Notes: generated from the letters alone by a model not told the origin. A stretch of DNA of 64,000 nucleotides from Atkinsonella hypoxylon (GCA_000729835.1 JFHB01000025.1:186001-250000), one strand, 5' to 3'; numbered from the stretch's first letter, positions 1-11,281 are shown. Numbers and translations are program-made.

Positions 1-3000
1 ATCATGACGGTGTTGGATGGAAGAAACCCAAAAGAAGACTCAAACAATTCGGTCCCCAAGAGTTCGCTCTTCAGTAATCGTAGAGGACTCGACGATACCG
101 TTTCCACGTTGAAGCGTGAGAGCAGCGCATTGTGCTTGAACACGTCCTGCACGTTCACCCCCACCGCGAGAGCGACTGGGATGTCGATGGATTTCGCGAG
201 ATAAAATGACTCGCCTGCATTTGTAACATAGGTGACTTCTACTCGTACTGAGACGTCTCCCAAGTCCTGTTCTATGGAATATGGAAACCGCACCGTGACC
301 TTAGCGTCGCGTGCTATGGGACCAAAAAAGACTGCACCAGATTCTGGCGGCTTGTGGAACGAAGTCGATGCCTCGTCTACCAGCTTGGCCTCCGTCGTCA
401 ACAGGCGCAGTCCCCCAGTCGTTGGACGAAGCCGCACCTCGCAGCTCTTCAACGAATTCCAACCGGGCGTCACGATTAAATCAAGCGCATTGTTTTTGCC
501 AAGGCTAATGTGTCTGCTTGAGGTCAACCGGACATTGAGGCCCATCGTGCGCTGGAACAAAGTTACGTCTGCATCTCTAAATATGTCGCTTGTCTGTGGC
601 GGTGCTTGGTTGATATCTCGCTCATGGTGAAAGAAGAGGTTATTTGAAGCCAAGCTAAGGCGGCTGACGCGAAACCTTCCGGGCACAACGGACTATCCCT
701 TATTAGTTCAAAGTCATTTTTTTCCGTTTCATTCCACACAAGGAGCAACATTTCGACAACTTACGTTAGTCTTGACAGATATCTTGTTCTTGCCAGGCAC
801 AATGACAATAGTATCCGTGGCTTCAAAGTTGATTTCTCTGCATGGTCCGCCATCAACGCATGTAACTCTCAGCTTAATGTCATGTAGGAGAATTTCATCA
901 GGTAGCAAGCTCCGTAGTGATACGATTAGAGAGCAGCTATCTCTCTGGTCGTGATATTCTGGCGACCCAACTAATTCGATGTCCATGAAGAAATTTGCTA
1001 GTGTTGCTTTTACTTCTGATGAACGTTCCCTGGTCAAGGCGAACAGCCTCTGCGAGATGTCGCGGATCGGCGAAGCATCAGCAGTCGCGGGTTTCTGGGC
1101 GGATGCGGCCAACGCCGGCTTTTGAAGGCGTCTTTCTCTTTCTCTCGCACAAGCCTTTCTGAGGAGTGTCAGGGCAGCGTCCACGTACTTGTCGTTGTAC
1201 TTGAGCTCCGCCAGGCACCGACAGTACATGACGAGCATTGACAGCTCCAACCGGCTCCATCCGCTGATGCCAAAGAATCGCGTGGCCGGCACGAACATGG
1301 CGGTGGCAGCAGCATACTCTTTCAGGTGGAATTTCAGAACCGCCAAATCAGCCTTGCATCCATGCGCGGCATGACTATGATTGGCGACTGTGAAGTGGAG
1401 TAGAGCCTTGTCTGTGAGTATTTCATATAGGCGGTAAAAGTCGGCTGTGTTGTCGACAGCTGTTCTCAAGATTTGATTCTCAATTCCCGAGGATGACGAA
1501 GACGTGATCGCACGTTTGCTAGCCTCATTCTTCGTACTTGGTGCGTCGCCGCTGCCATGGAGGTCAATTTCTTCCATTTCATCCAAGCCCGGTTCGCCGA
1601 CTAACGGTGCTTCATCCCAACCGTTGGACCATCCTCGTGTTTTCCCTAAGCCTTCTAAAATACTTCTGGATATCATGTATAGCTCAGCGCGCTGAGCGGC
1701 TAGTTCCTCAAGCCCAACTTTAAGGAAAGATGAGCTTTGAGATCCCTCATCCCCAAAGTTGGCCTGCCGCCCAGGTCCAGGAAACCTAGGGGCATTTGGA
1801 GGTCGACTTGATGTCTGAATGCGTAGCGAGGATGTTCTGGCAGGATGCATCATGGTCTTGGGCTCAGGGATTGAAGATTTGGGTTCTGAGCCATCCCCAG
1901 TAGTCAATGTGGTTGATGATGTGGGAAGAGCCTTCGTTGAGGTCTGGGCTAAGATCTGCTGGGCCACTGTAAATGCAAAGGATGCTGTCTGATTGTTGAC
2001 TATTTCCGTGACCAAAGGGTCTAGATCCGTAATATGTGCATCTGGTGTCAACCCCTCGTTCGCATCGCTCAGCATAGCACAAGCAATATCCTGCCTCATG
2101 ACCTGAGAAATAGAAGGGATTAACTCCAATGTGCGTCGGCATACCTCGGACAGCATACCAAGGTTCTCTAACCCATCGTCGGTGTTCATCGAAGGCACTA
2201 ATGGCGCCACCCCATGAAGAATCGATTCATGCTGATCTCTCAGCTTAGCTAATAGTTCTTCCCTTGAAGCATGCGCATTACCCAACCGCAGAAGTAGCGC
2301 AACCTGCCTCGAGAATAGATAGCATCGGAAATCAAAGATTGAAACTTGATTGGCAAGAATCATATCACGATAAGCCTTCTTGGATGAGCTGATCAAAATG
2401 TCGCTAGTTTGACCCTGAGACGTCTGCTGTTTCTGCAAGTCTTCGGCTTCAGCCTCGCCCGAATTCCCCAACAGTTCTGCCAGAGCGCGCTTGACCGTCT
2501 CCTTCAACTCTTCTGTATATGGCAGCAAAGAGCCACCGTGCTTCTCGGGTGATCCACTTCCTGCTTGTTCGCGAAGAACAGTGTCGAGGCCAACACTGAG
2601 CTCATCATAACCGACTAGGGCATCTTCAACGAGCCCAACGTTTTCGAACCCTCGAGCCAATCCTTCCTTAAGGATGAAGAATGTACAAAAATTCCACCCG
2701 GGCAGACTGCGCTGACCATCCTTTTCTTTAATGTCCTCCTCGTACTGCGTCACGCGCATATCGAAGGAAGTGAGAATCAGGCTCTTGAACTTGCTCATTA
2801 AGTCACTCCATGCATTCTCAGCATCTTGCCCCGTCTCAGAATAGCCCGACGGGACAGCCGGGACCACTCTTGGCAATTGATCATAGGGCACATCGTTAAT
2901 GCCAATTCGAATCTGCGCAACTCGATCGGGCGCGCCCTTGCTCGATGAATTAAAATCGGACCGAAGTTTCTCAAGTAAGGGAGTTGACCCAGTCTTCCAG

Positions 3001-3700
3001 CGCGACGCTGTCAAAGACTTGTCGGTCGAGGAACCATCTGCTTTGCTCCCACTGCTCCGAGGCTGCGTCGCTGCGACAGTATTAGGGATGACAACGTGTA
3101 AGACGAGCCACTCGAAAGCATCATGTTTCTCTTGCTTGCTGGCCTTTTTGGAGCTGCTACTTGACGGGAGCGTTTGCGCCTTGATCCATTCGCGAATCTC
3201 GCTTCTCACGGTGGCCTTGTATGAGTCGTTATCGTCGCAGCGCACCAGGAGCACTTTGAGATAGGGTGTGCTTCGAAGGCCAGGGATTTGATGTCGCCGC
3301 TGGTTGCCGAGAGCAGATCGTGTTGCGGGCGTTTGCTTCTCGGCAGATTCAGACGAGGCATCGTTGCCACCTACTTGCTGTGTCTGGAAGCCATCATTCA
3401 AGGAGGCACTCGTAGACCGCCTTTGGTTGATGCTGCTTTGATCAGCAGGTTCCGCGGCATCGCCCTGCACAATATTGACGTGCAGAGTATCTATAGATCG
3501 TAGCGGCCCCGCGTGTGATTGCCAATGCAAGTTCCGAAGAGGCAATCGGGGTATCAGGCCTGGAGCCAGGAGCTTGTAGACATTGTGAGGATCGAAGTAC
3601 TCGACTAAATTTGAAAGTCAGTAGATGGGTGTGGATAGAAGGCTGCAACCCAATTTTTTTATTCACCTGTCACTTTTGACGTCGATGACTGCTGTTCCAT
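1..3700 (-). CDS. TRS130: TRAPP II complex subunit Trs130/TRAPPC10, partial at left edge
   Basis: This gene encodes the large TRAPP II tethering subunit that helps activate Rab GTPases (Ypt31/32 type) at the late Golgi. I read three exons on the minus strand: 3667-3700, 765-3604 and 1-692, the last running off the window. The introns are 62 bases (3605-3666) and 72 bases (693-764); the second has a GTAAGT donor. The start MEQQSSTSK is followed across the first intron by VEYFDPHNVYKLLAPGLIPR, the conserved N-terminus of the family. About 1,188 residues are visible, against roughly 1,400 in full-length fungal homologues, so the missing part is the C-terminus. The middle holds the helical TRAPPC10 core and serine-rich linkers; the part after residue 950 is beta-rich, as in the trunk domain. 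It shares a divergent upstream region with MRI1. No disruption is seen. The family call is firm; exact splice sites are inferred by eye. Confidence 0.9.
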
Positions 3701-4199
3701 GGCCAACACGTCGTTGTTGCCATTGGCATGGATGGTATGACGAGCCGTTATGCGAGATTGTCGTCTGCGCGAGGCTGTGTGGGTGGGCGGATGGAGGGAG
3801 AGCTTTGGGCGTGGTGGTCTCGTTTGACTCCGATAGCGACGCCGACACTGACGATCGAACCCGACCCCTGTGTCCTGCCTGTGTGATTGGTACCTGCTCT
3901 GTGGGTCGCTATAGCAGTCACTCAGTGACACAAGCAAAACATTAGTTAGTTAGCAACAAATCAAATGCTGTCACTGGTGTCCAAAGCGGTGAAATCGAGG
4001 CGGGGTGGCGGCAGTATCGCGCAACTTCCAAAAAGTTTTGGAGGGGCAGAGGCAGAAACCTGCACATTGTGGTCTGGTATGATGGGAACCAGACTCCATA
4101 TAATATATATAATATCAGTAGGCAGGGACCTACCTACCTAAAGCGTCTGCTCATTTCCATCCCTTCGCGGTGACGTTCCCTTCTGCAAATTCTCCCAAA
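3701..4199. promoter_or_regulatory. Divergent promoter between TRS130 and MRI1
   Basis: This 500-base spacer separates two genes pointing away from each other. An A/T-only run near 4098-4117 (TATAATATATATAATAT) lies about 85 bases upstream of the MRI1 start and is a plausible TATA-like element. A CCTACCTACCTA stretch lies at 4129-4140. No gene is seen here. Confidence 0.5.
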
Positions 4200-5360
4200 A
4201 TGTCTACGCTGCAGGCAGTCCGCTACTCCAGAGGCAAGCTCGAAGTCCTTGATCAGCTACGCCTTCCTCACCAGTTCCACTACGACGATGTATCAACCTG
4301 CCAAGACGCCTTTGACAGCATCGCCACCATGCGAGTTCGCGGCGCTCCGGCCATTGCCATTGTCGCCAGCCTAGGTCTTGCAGTTGAGCTGTTCAATGGA
4401 CCTGTGACTGGGAGCACTGCTCAAGAAGTTATTACATATATTGATGAAGCCCTCGACTATCTGAAGCGCAGCCGTCCCACGGCAGTTGACCTCACCAATG
4501 CGATTATCCAGCTCAAGGCCCGCATACGATCTGTCGGCGACTCGAAGCAATCTGTTGTTGAGGCATTCATCTCGGAGGCCGAAAAGATTTTCGAAAAGGA
4601 TCTCCAGACAAATCTGGCCATTGGGGACCACGGCGCCGACTGGCTCAAGGCCCAAGTTGGCGCTGCATCAGAGAACACCATCTCAGTGGTCACACACTGT
4701 AACACGGGGTCGCTAGCGACGTCTGGTCACGGCACAGCTCTGGGTGTTATTCGCACGTTGCAAGCGAACGGACAGCTTCGCCATGCATTTTGCACAGAAA
4801 CTCGACCTTATAACCAGGGCAGTCGTCTCACTGCCTTTGAGCTAGTGTACGAGGGCCTTCCCAGCACGCTCATCACGGATTCCATGGCGGCAGCACTATT
4901 CCGCACTAGGAAGGCCCATGATAACATTGCAGCCGTCATTGTTGGTGCTGACCGGGTCGTTCGCAATGGTGATACTGCAAATAAGGTTGGTACCTACCAG
5001 CTTGCTGTGCTGGCCAAGCACCACGGTATCAAGTTCATGGTTGCTGCCCCTACCACCAGCATTGACTTGGAGACGAAGACGGGTGATGGTATCAAGATTG
5101 AGGAACGGAAGAGAGAAGAGCTGACGCAGATTACTGGTGCCGTTATCAAGCCGGATGGCAGCGTAGATGAGAACTCCAAGGTCCGTGTTGCCACAGCTGA
5201 CCAGAGGATTGACGTGTGGAACCCTGCCTTTGATGTAACGCCTGCGGAGTTAATTGATGCAATTGTGACGGAGAACGGGACTGTCGAGAAGGGAGCAGAT
5301 AGTAAATTCGATTTCAGCAAGATGATGCCGGAGCGATGGGCTAAGATCGTGGGCCAATAA
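4200..5360 (+). CDS. MRI1: Methylthioribose-1-phosphate isomerase (eIF2B-alpha-like fold)
   Basis: The enzyme converts 5-methylthioribose-1-phosphate to 5-methylthioribulose-1-phosphate in the methionine salvage pathway (EC 5.3.1.23). I chose the ATG at 4200 (context CCCAAAATGTC), giving 386 residues. An in-frame ATG 30 bases upstream would only add a short unconserved leader. Family signatures are visible: MRVRGAPAIAIVASLGLAVE near residue 45, the catalytic cysteine motif THCNTGSLATSGHGTALGVI near 165-185, and the catalytic aspartate region GADRVVRNGDTANKVGTYQL near 250-270. It is a single exon of normal family length. It differs from eIF2B subunits, its closest relatives, by retaining the Cys and Asp catalytic residues. 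Its 3' end converges on the M20 peptidase gene about 100 bases away. Confidence 0.95.
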   Translation: MSTLQAVRYSRGKLEVLDQLRLPHQFHYDDVSTCQDAFDSIATMRVRGAPAIAIVASLGLAVELFNGPVTGSTAQEVITYIDEALDYLKRSRPTAVDLTNAIIQLKARIRSVGDSKQSVVEAFISEAEKIFEKDLQTNLAIGDHGADWLKAQVGAASENTISVVTHCNTGSLATSGHGTALGVIRTLQANGQLRHAFCTETRPYNQGSRLTAFELVYEGLPSTLITDSMAAALFRTRKAHDNIAAVIVGADRVVRNGDTANKVGTYQLAVLAKHHGIKFMVAAPTTSIDLETKTGDGIKIEERKREELTQITGAVIKPDGSVDENSKVRVATADQRIDVWNPAFDVTPAELIDAIVTENGTVEKGADSKFDFSKMMPERWAKIVGQ

Positions 5361-5462
5361 GGACATTGGACGTTCCAGATGCGGACACACGGCGTTCCAC
5401 CAATTTTACATACTCCACGAGGATGGATTCAATTTCATATATACCGCTGAATTAGCACAGCG

Positions 5463-6800
5463 CTACTGCTTCAGCGCATGTACAATCAATTTCTGATATC
5501 CCTCGACGGCCTCTTCCAAGTCTGCGACCGTCAGATTTTCCCTTGCACCGTGGGCCACCAAGATGTTTCCAGGGCCATACAGATACCTTGTGTGGTTGCC
5601 CACCAGGTCAGGAATATCAGTGCCGTAATTGACAGTGATCTTGTCAAATCCTGCACCCCAAGTAAGCATATTGATATTCTCCCAACCCACTCGACCTTTC
5701 ATCCGAGGGGCGCAAAGGGGGGAAAGATACTTACCGTCGACGTCACAATTAGATTCAACAGATCCATATCCATGAGAGCAAATCATCTCAAAGGCCTCCT
5801 TGTCAACCTCATCCAGGATCTGCTGCACTCTCTCCCTGACAATAAGGTGGCCCGATTTCTCAGGCCCGATAGCAACCCTCGCGGCGAAAGTCACTCTTGC
5901 TTTCTCAGGAATTACATTGCCTGCTACACCACCGTCGAAACGACCTATGTTGAAGGTAGTGTTGCCGAACAATTCTGAACTGCCGAGGTCCGTATCCAGA
6001 ATCTTGGCTAGCGCCCGAACCATGAGCTCGTTGGCCGACTTTCCGAGCCAAGGATACCCGCTGTGACCGGACACACCCTTTGCGACAAGGTTGCAGAAGA
6101 GACCCCCCTTGTGGCCACATGCCAACTTATTCTCTGTGGGCTCGCCAAAGATGACTGCGTCAAACTGAGGAGGATGTTTTCTCTTGGAGATTGACTCGCT
6201 GAATGCTTTCATACCGTCGCCGGTAGATTCCTCGCCCGCTACGAAAAGTAGCATGACTTCGTTGGCGCTGATGCTGTTGGTCTGGTGCAGCCGGTTGAGG
6301 GCCATGATCATGGATGCAACGCTGCCTTTTGCATCGACTGATCCTCGGCCTCTAATCATGGTGTCCTTGGTTAACTTGCCGCTGTCGATGCCGTAGGGAA
6401 TGTGAGGGGGCACCACATCAATGTGGCTTGAGACCACGACTCTAGGGGATGCGTCCTGCTCGCCTTTCCATGCGAGGACGTTGAAACGCTCTTTTCCCGT
6501 GGGCGTGTTCTCTTTGGGCTTGACGAACTGTAATTCGGCATTATAGCCACGTTGAGCGAGATACTCGACGAGGTAACGACCCACGGCATTTTCGTCGCCT
6601 GAGATGGAGGGGATTGAGACGAGTTCCCTGTGCAGGTGAAGCAGCTCGTCCCGGTATGAGGGAGCACCGTGGTCTGCGGATGCACCTTGATGAGCTGGAT
6701 TGATGAGGTGCTTCGTGTTATGCAGCGAGTGTTGAAGCTCAAGGCACGAAGCCCATGGAGCAAACCCGAGGGTACAAACAACGGCTGACAAGGACCGCAT
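5463..6800 (-). CDS. Secreted M20-family metallopeptidase (probable carboxypeptidase)
   Basis: This is an M20 peptidase with two-zinc chemistry, related to acetylornithine deacetylase and yeast carboxypeptidase S. A hydrophobic N-terminus (MRSLSAVVCTLGFAPWASC) looks like a signal peptide, so the product is probably secreted or vacuolar. Zinc and catalytic motifs are present: SSHIDVVPPHIPY, the GRGSVDAKGS segment, the AGEESTGDGM glutamate pair, and a late NYGTDIP segment. I infer one intron at 5651-5734 (donor GTAAGTATC, acceptor GTGCAG), which joins NCDVDG to FDKITVNYGTD exactly as in the family. Exons are 5735-6800 and 5463-5650, giving 417 residues. The intron is 84 bases with no stop, so an unspliced message would stay open and add 28 residues. 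Substrate is unknown. Confidence 0.88.
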   Translation of the reverse strand: MRSLSAVVCTLGFAPWASCLELQHSLHNTKHLINPAHQGASADHGAPSYRDELLHLHRELVSIPSISGDENAVGRYLVEYLAQRGYNAELQFVKPKENTPTGKERFNVLAWKGEQDASPRVVVSSHIDVVPPHIPYGIDSGKLTKDTMIRGRGSVDAKGSVASMIMALNRLHQTNSISANEVMLLFVAGEESTGDGMKAFSESISKRKHPPQFDAVIFGEPTENKLACGHKGGLFCNLVAKGVSGHSGYPWLGKSANELMVRALAKILDTDLGSSELFGNTTFNIGRFDGGVAGNVIPEKARVTFAARVAIGPEKSGHLIVRERVQQILDEVDKEAFEMICSHGYGSVESNCDVDGKYLSPLCAPRMKGRVGWENINMLTWGAGFDKITVNYGTDIPDLVGNHTRYLYGPGNILVAHGARENLTVADLEEAVEGYQKLIVHALKQ

Positions 6801-7301
6801 GTCGTCCTGACAGCTCTTGATATCTTTTTTTCACCGAATGTGGTCGTCAATGGCGGTTTCAGACGGCCTCCCGCCTTGGGTGGTTTGTTCCCACACTATT
6901 CCGTACTCGTGCCACGCCCCACTTTTTGGTTCTCGATTTACAGTCACCTCGGAACGGTTTATGACAGCTGGCTCCGAACACGCTTGCGCAAATGTACGTA
7001 TCTCTCTGTATATTGGGCACTTTGCTGGATAACGATCTTGGGAGGTGTTGTTTGAGTTTCACAGCGCCGCCCTTTCGTGGTGAGCGACCCGATGGCGTGC
7101 GCCGTTCGTGGTGAATTAGATTTAGAGCTGGTGCGATACGAGATGATTGGTGTCCTACATTACAGCCGCTGTTTGTTCCTTGGGTAAGAAAGGGTAGTAT
7201 GAGCCCTCAACAAGATGTCCGAAAAGGGAATCCGAGGAGCAAATAGAGGCAAAGAGGTGATGCTGCTGCTGACTTAACTAGTCGGTGATGCTTGACACAA
7301 C
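6801..7301. other. Intergenic spacer, upstream of the M20 gene
   Basis: No gene is recognised. It holds the promoter side of the M20 peptidase and a 52-base duplicated fragment described separately. Confidence 0.4.
7204..7255 (+). repeat. Fragment duplicated from the 3' end of the 15.7-16.1 kb gene
   Basis: About 52 bases here match 16010-16062 with only a few differences, covering the last codons (in protein terms DVR-x-GNPRSK, then TAG) and the first bases after the stop of the small membrane-protein gene. The rest of that gene is not recognisable nearby, so this is probably an orphan fragment of a duplication. Confidence 0.6.
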
Positions 7302-8510
7302 TCACAAGATGACCAGTGCTGCAACCATCGCATCACCCGACATGAATTGCTCATGGTCTGAAAATTGGCCAGCCTCTGTATACTTGGCAAGATAAGATCC
7401 AAGTTGATGTGGTCCAGGTCTGTTCTCCCTCGCCTCTCCATCGCCTCTCCATGGCTCCAGTTCCTGTGCATATCCTTCAGTGCCACCATCAGACCTCTGA
7501 ACGTCCAGGCCGCCGAGAATATCCGCCAGACCTTCTAAAGTCCGCACATTCAGCGGCAGGAGTCGCAGGTTCTTGCGATGGACTTCCAGGGCGTGTGCCT
7601 TCCTTTCGGGCGGCAGATGATCATACATGCTCAGCGGCGGCCCATACAGAAGCTTGGCAAGGTATACACCGCATGTCGCGCGAAAAAAAGAAAAAAAAGA
7701 AAAAAAAAAGACCAGAGCCCCATTTGCGGCCCGTCTTCTCCGCTCGGAACCTTAAGCGCTCGAGTGCCTCTTCTCGGCCATAGATTCGAACGTTGTCCTT
7801 GTCGGGATAGATGCCGATATAAGCCACCTACGATGTGAGCAGAGCAGGAACAAGGGGGTGGGTTCGAGTTATCTAGGCACTGGCTTACTCTCACGTAGCA
7901 ACTACAGTCATCTATCTTCCTTGAGCGCCTGGCTCCGGATGTCCACGAGCAGTTCGGCTTGTAGCTTGCCGCAGTGGCATGCGAACAGATATGGTGCTGG
8001 CAGTGAGGTGGATGGTTTCCAGATCTGTCGTTGATCCTCTACCTGAATGACATGCAGATTGGGTCTGCAGATCAGATAAGTTAGTTAGCCTGCCAGTGGT
8101 GGAATTCTCACATACGAGCCCGCTTTCTTACTCAAGCCGAAACGGGCATTGACAGCGAATTGTCCCTGCAAAGGCCCAGGGCGGTGTTTGCTAATCACGC
8201 TCGTGCCGCAAGCAGTGCAGAACTGACCAAGGTTAGTTAGTGACTTAGACCTGCTCAATCGTGATATTGCGAATATCTTGTCCTGGAGTGCATTCGATGC
8301 ATATTCTTTCAGGCGTCCATCGTCTCGAACCATTTGGAAGCTGGCTTCGGGAGGAGTGATCCAGAGATACCCCTTCTTGGCACACAGCGTACACGTGCAC
8401 TTGATTGCTGTCCCCATGATTCCCACGTCAGTCATCCTGATTCCTGGCTACGTGCAGGGTTGAGTTGCGGCACGCGGTGAGACGGCCTATGATGCTTTGA
8501 ACAGACTAAT
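7302..8510 (-). pseudogene. Broken tandem GFA/CENP-V domain protein
   Basis: Pieces in order on the minus strand make a two-domain GFA (glutathione-dependent formaldehyde-activating/CENP-V) protein. The first zinc-site remnant is CRNSTLHVA (near 8460), where the usual CHCG is damaged. Next come KCTCTLCAKKGYLWITPP and FCTACGTSV. After an intron at 8065-8115 (GTATGT...CTGCAG) a second domain starts with FACHCGKLQAELLV and CSCYVR. A further intron at 7828-7888 precedes AYIGIYPDKDNVRIYGREEA, and the end holds TCGVYLAKLLYGPP and PPERKAHALEVHRKN. Three lesions stand out: a frame change near 8418, another near 7905, and a T-rich tract at about 7683-7711 where the FC..CG motif should be. It is probably a pseudogene. 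Assembly error in homopolymers is the alternative. Confidence 0.72.
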
Positions 8511-8949
8511 GACATCCGCTTCGTCCAAAGTCAGTCCATCAGCAGACATGTCGGCTCCATCAACCACCCCTACCGTAATTTTTGAAAACAAGATAAGACA
8601 GAAAAGGTGAGAATTGCAGATAATCAGCTTTGAAAAAAGTATTGACATAATGTGTCGCACTGTACTGCTCTGATCATTTCCTTGTTCAACGTGATGTGAA
8701 AGAAGGAGTTTTGCCATGTGCATGACCAGGTTCGGGTCTCTCGTGCTGGCGCAAGCCTGGCCTCAGCGGCTTCCTCCAGCAGCGAACCATCACGGACATC
8801 GGGTTGGACGATGTGCTAGAATATCGTTGCCAGCGCGCATTGAGTATCAGGTGGATCTGCTGTTAGTTTCCCAAAAGAAAAGGATACATTCTTACAGCTC
8901 ATCGTGATCAAAAAGAGAGGATATGAAACCACCAAAAAAATTGACTACT

Positions 8950-9083
8950 TGCCCAGTACCCGAATTGAACGAGTGACCTTTGCATCTCTCGGAAGTACTG
9001 CTTCAGGTTAGTCATGCTTACTGTGCGGGGCTCAGACCAAGGAACTCACCAAGTGCAACGCTCTACCACTAAGCTAACCGGGC
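8950..9083 (-). tRNA. Intron-containing tRNA, anticodon reads TGG in a Thr-like body
   Basis: The minus strand folds as a tRNA. The acceptor is GCCCGGT with ACTGGGC plus discriminator A; the D arm is GCTT...GAGC; the anticodon stem is TTGCA with TGCAA; the T arm is ACTCG-TTCAATT-CGGGT. A 62-base intron (8986-9047) interrupts the anticodon loop after position 37. The loop bases CTTGG can pair with CCGAG near the intron 3' end, as expected for the anticodon-intron helix. Read directly, the anticodon is TGG (Pro). However, the body and A73 look more like fungal tRNA-Thr, whose loop would read TGT. Isotype is therefore uncertain, and a mutated or non-functional copy is possible. Confidence 0.75.
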
Positions 9084-10666
9084 TGATTGTTGACAAGGGT
9101 GTAGTCGAATGAACTTATATGGTTCTAGGAAACATGGAGAGGAAATGGGAAGCACTTCGCTCGGACGATACCGACCTTCGCTGATTGTACACAAGATATT
9201 GTATAATACCTGGCCATCTATATGAGTAGCCTACTTAGGTAAAGCAATGATGACCCTACGAAATGAGTGCCGTACTGGTTGGTCTTCCTTCTCTTTGATA
9301 CCGAGATGGCTACATTCTCGTACCGACCCATTTTTTAAGCCAATTAAAATATTACGATATAGTATGTCATAATAATTTAATGGGGGCAAAAGTACGGAGT
9401 ATTTAGATACGTAAAGCTAATATGATCTATTATATAAATCTATAGAGCAAGAAGGTTGGTTACTTAAAGTCTTCCTGTGCATCAACATGGAAAAGTAGAA
9501 GGTGCGAGATTGTAGCCTTCTCGGCCTCTAAGAGATAATGCAATATTTAGGAGCTCGGCTTCCTAGCCAGCGGAGGGGAATACATATTACGTAATAGCAG
9601 GTGGGTGCGAGGTACATTCCGTAGTTAATCAATATCTAATCACTTCTGCAGAGCATAGAACATGCAGCATGTGTGTGTGTGTGTTAGGCTAGGTAGGTAG
9701 GTACCTAGTACCTGAAGTACTTAGGTAGGTAGGTATCAGATACCTACTATCGCGCGCTAACCCTGGTCGTGGTGATAGCTTCTAAGGCAAAAAGAACAAA
9801 GTAATATAACTTTACATAAGACTGACGAACTGTTATATAATCGATACAGGCTGGTCAGTGTCTCCAGGGATCGTGTTGCCGCGAAATGATAGGTAGAGAA
9901 GACTCTCCCTCGGAACCCCATAAACATGATTGCGAATATTTCTATTTTGGGCTTAGCGTCTACTGCATGCAAGATTCGCACTACCTAATAGGGGATCCCG
10001 TATTTTGCGAGTCAAAAAAGTGATACGAGTCTGGTAGTTTTTGGATGAAAATATTAACTAGCCAGTAACAGCAATTACCTAAATGTCTCTTCGTAGACGG
10101 CGACCTGACCGATATGTCCAGGATGGTACAAAGTAACAAATTTAGCTACTGCAAGCGGTCCGGACCTTTTGATGGCCATTTACAGATTTAAGATGAGAAA
10201 AAAAAATTTATATAAAAAAAATAAAGCCCCATGAAGCCACTGTTTCTGAGAATGCTAGGCGAGAAAAAGGGGCGCTTGAGTACATGCAAAGATACATTTT
10301 TGCTTCTGAGCTGGCTGACACCAGCTCGTTCTTCGCACAAGATTTGCCACTGTGAGAGAAACACTTAAAAAAATAACCGTGGATACATATACTTGCTATC
10401 TCTTCTGAGATAGTATTGAGCTAATTCTCAGTTTCCCAATGATAACGCGTTTGCGGCATGAATCACTTCCATAGTCCCAATTCTGATGATAGTTTCCAAA
10501 CTTCTCTTGACGCCCAAGTCCTGGCCCATTGTCCTCCAAAGCAGCAAACTAACTATCGCTTGTGGGGAAAAAGAGCGACTCTGATTAATGATCCTCGGCA
10601 GATCCATTTATTGACTTGGTGCCGTGGCGCATCGCATTACACGTGTCACGCAGACTCTGGGGAAAG
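9084..10666. other. AT-rich intergenic region
   Basis: No gene is recognised. It contains a (TG)n run near 9671-9683 and a dense cluster of AGGTAGGTACCTAG-type motifs at 9689-9745. Several A/T-only stretches lie at 9340-9450 and 10196-10225. Confidence 0.4.
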
Positions 10667-10987
10667 TCAGGCGCTAGGCTCATTTGGCTCAACGCCCAAA
10701 CGACGAAACTGTGTATCAATGTCTGGTTCTGCTTTTGCCTCGTTTACATCTGCCGGACCCTTCAAGTGATTGTCTACCTCACTCTGTGCGAGCATTTGCG
10801 GGGTTACTGGGGCTTCTGAGCGATAAAGGGTTGGAATACGACCGTGCTGATAATCTCGACGCCGCTTGGAACTCGATTCCATTGAGGCATCTGGTTGATC
10901 GGGCCTCGCCATTGTGCCGGAATCACTATTTGTCTGTATAGAGGAGACATTGCTTACTTTGTTTGACTCCGGCTGTTCATGAGCCAT
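10667..10987 (-). CDS. Small hydrophilic hypothetical protein
   Basis: This single-exon frame encodes 106 residues, starting MAHEQPESNKVSNVSSIQT and ending RRLGVEPNEPSA. It is rich in Ser, Asp, Glu, Gln and Arg, with no signal peptide or membrane span, and is probably disordered. I do not recognise a family. The amino-acid balance resembles real fungal small proteins more than a chance frame, and a KRRRDYQHGR basic patch could be a nuclear signal. It lies about 300 bases downstream of the copper transporter gene on the same strand. It may simply be a chance open frame. Confidence 0.4.
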   Translation of the reverse strand: MAHEQPESNKVSNVSSIQTNSDSGTMARPDQPDASMESSSKRRRDYQHGRIPTLYRSEAPVTPQMLAQSEVDNHLKGPADVNEAKAEPDIDTQFRRLGVEPNEPSA

Positions 10988-11281
10988 TTTCGACGAGATT
11001 TGATGTTCGAGAAAGACAGAAGGACGAGGACAAACATATATGTGCGACTTGAGTGATTAGAGGTGTGATGGGATCTTGGTGATGTGGCTCCTGTATTGGT
11101 GTGACTTAGGGTGATATATGATGGGGAGGACTTCTTATAGCTCTCTGATACTGCCATAAAGTGTTGCCGAACGAGCTGGTCATCAGAGCAATGCGGACAA
11201 TCACGAGTCATGGTACAAGACACCCTTTTTACCTTATCGTTCATGATCCGTATTATCAAAAATTGGGACACAATGCATTAT

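Noticed and set aside
8241..8268. 28-base GTCTAAG...CTAAC...CAG intron in the first GFA domain
   Set aside because: It has all signals but is shorter than any plausible fungal intron; treated as exon sequence.
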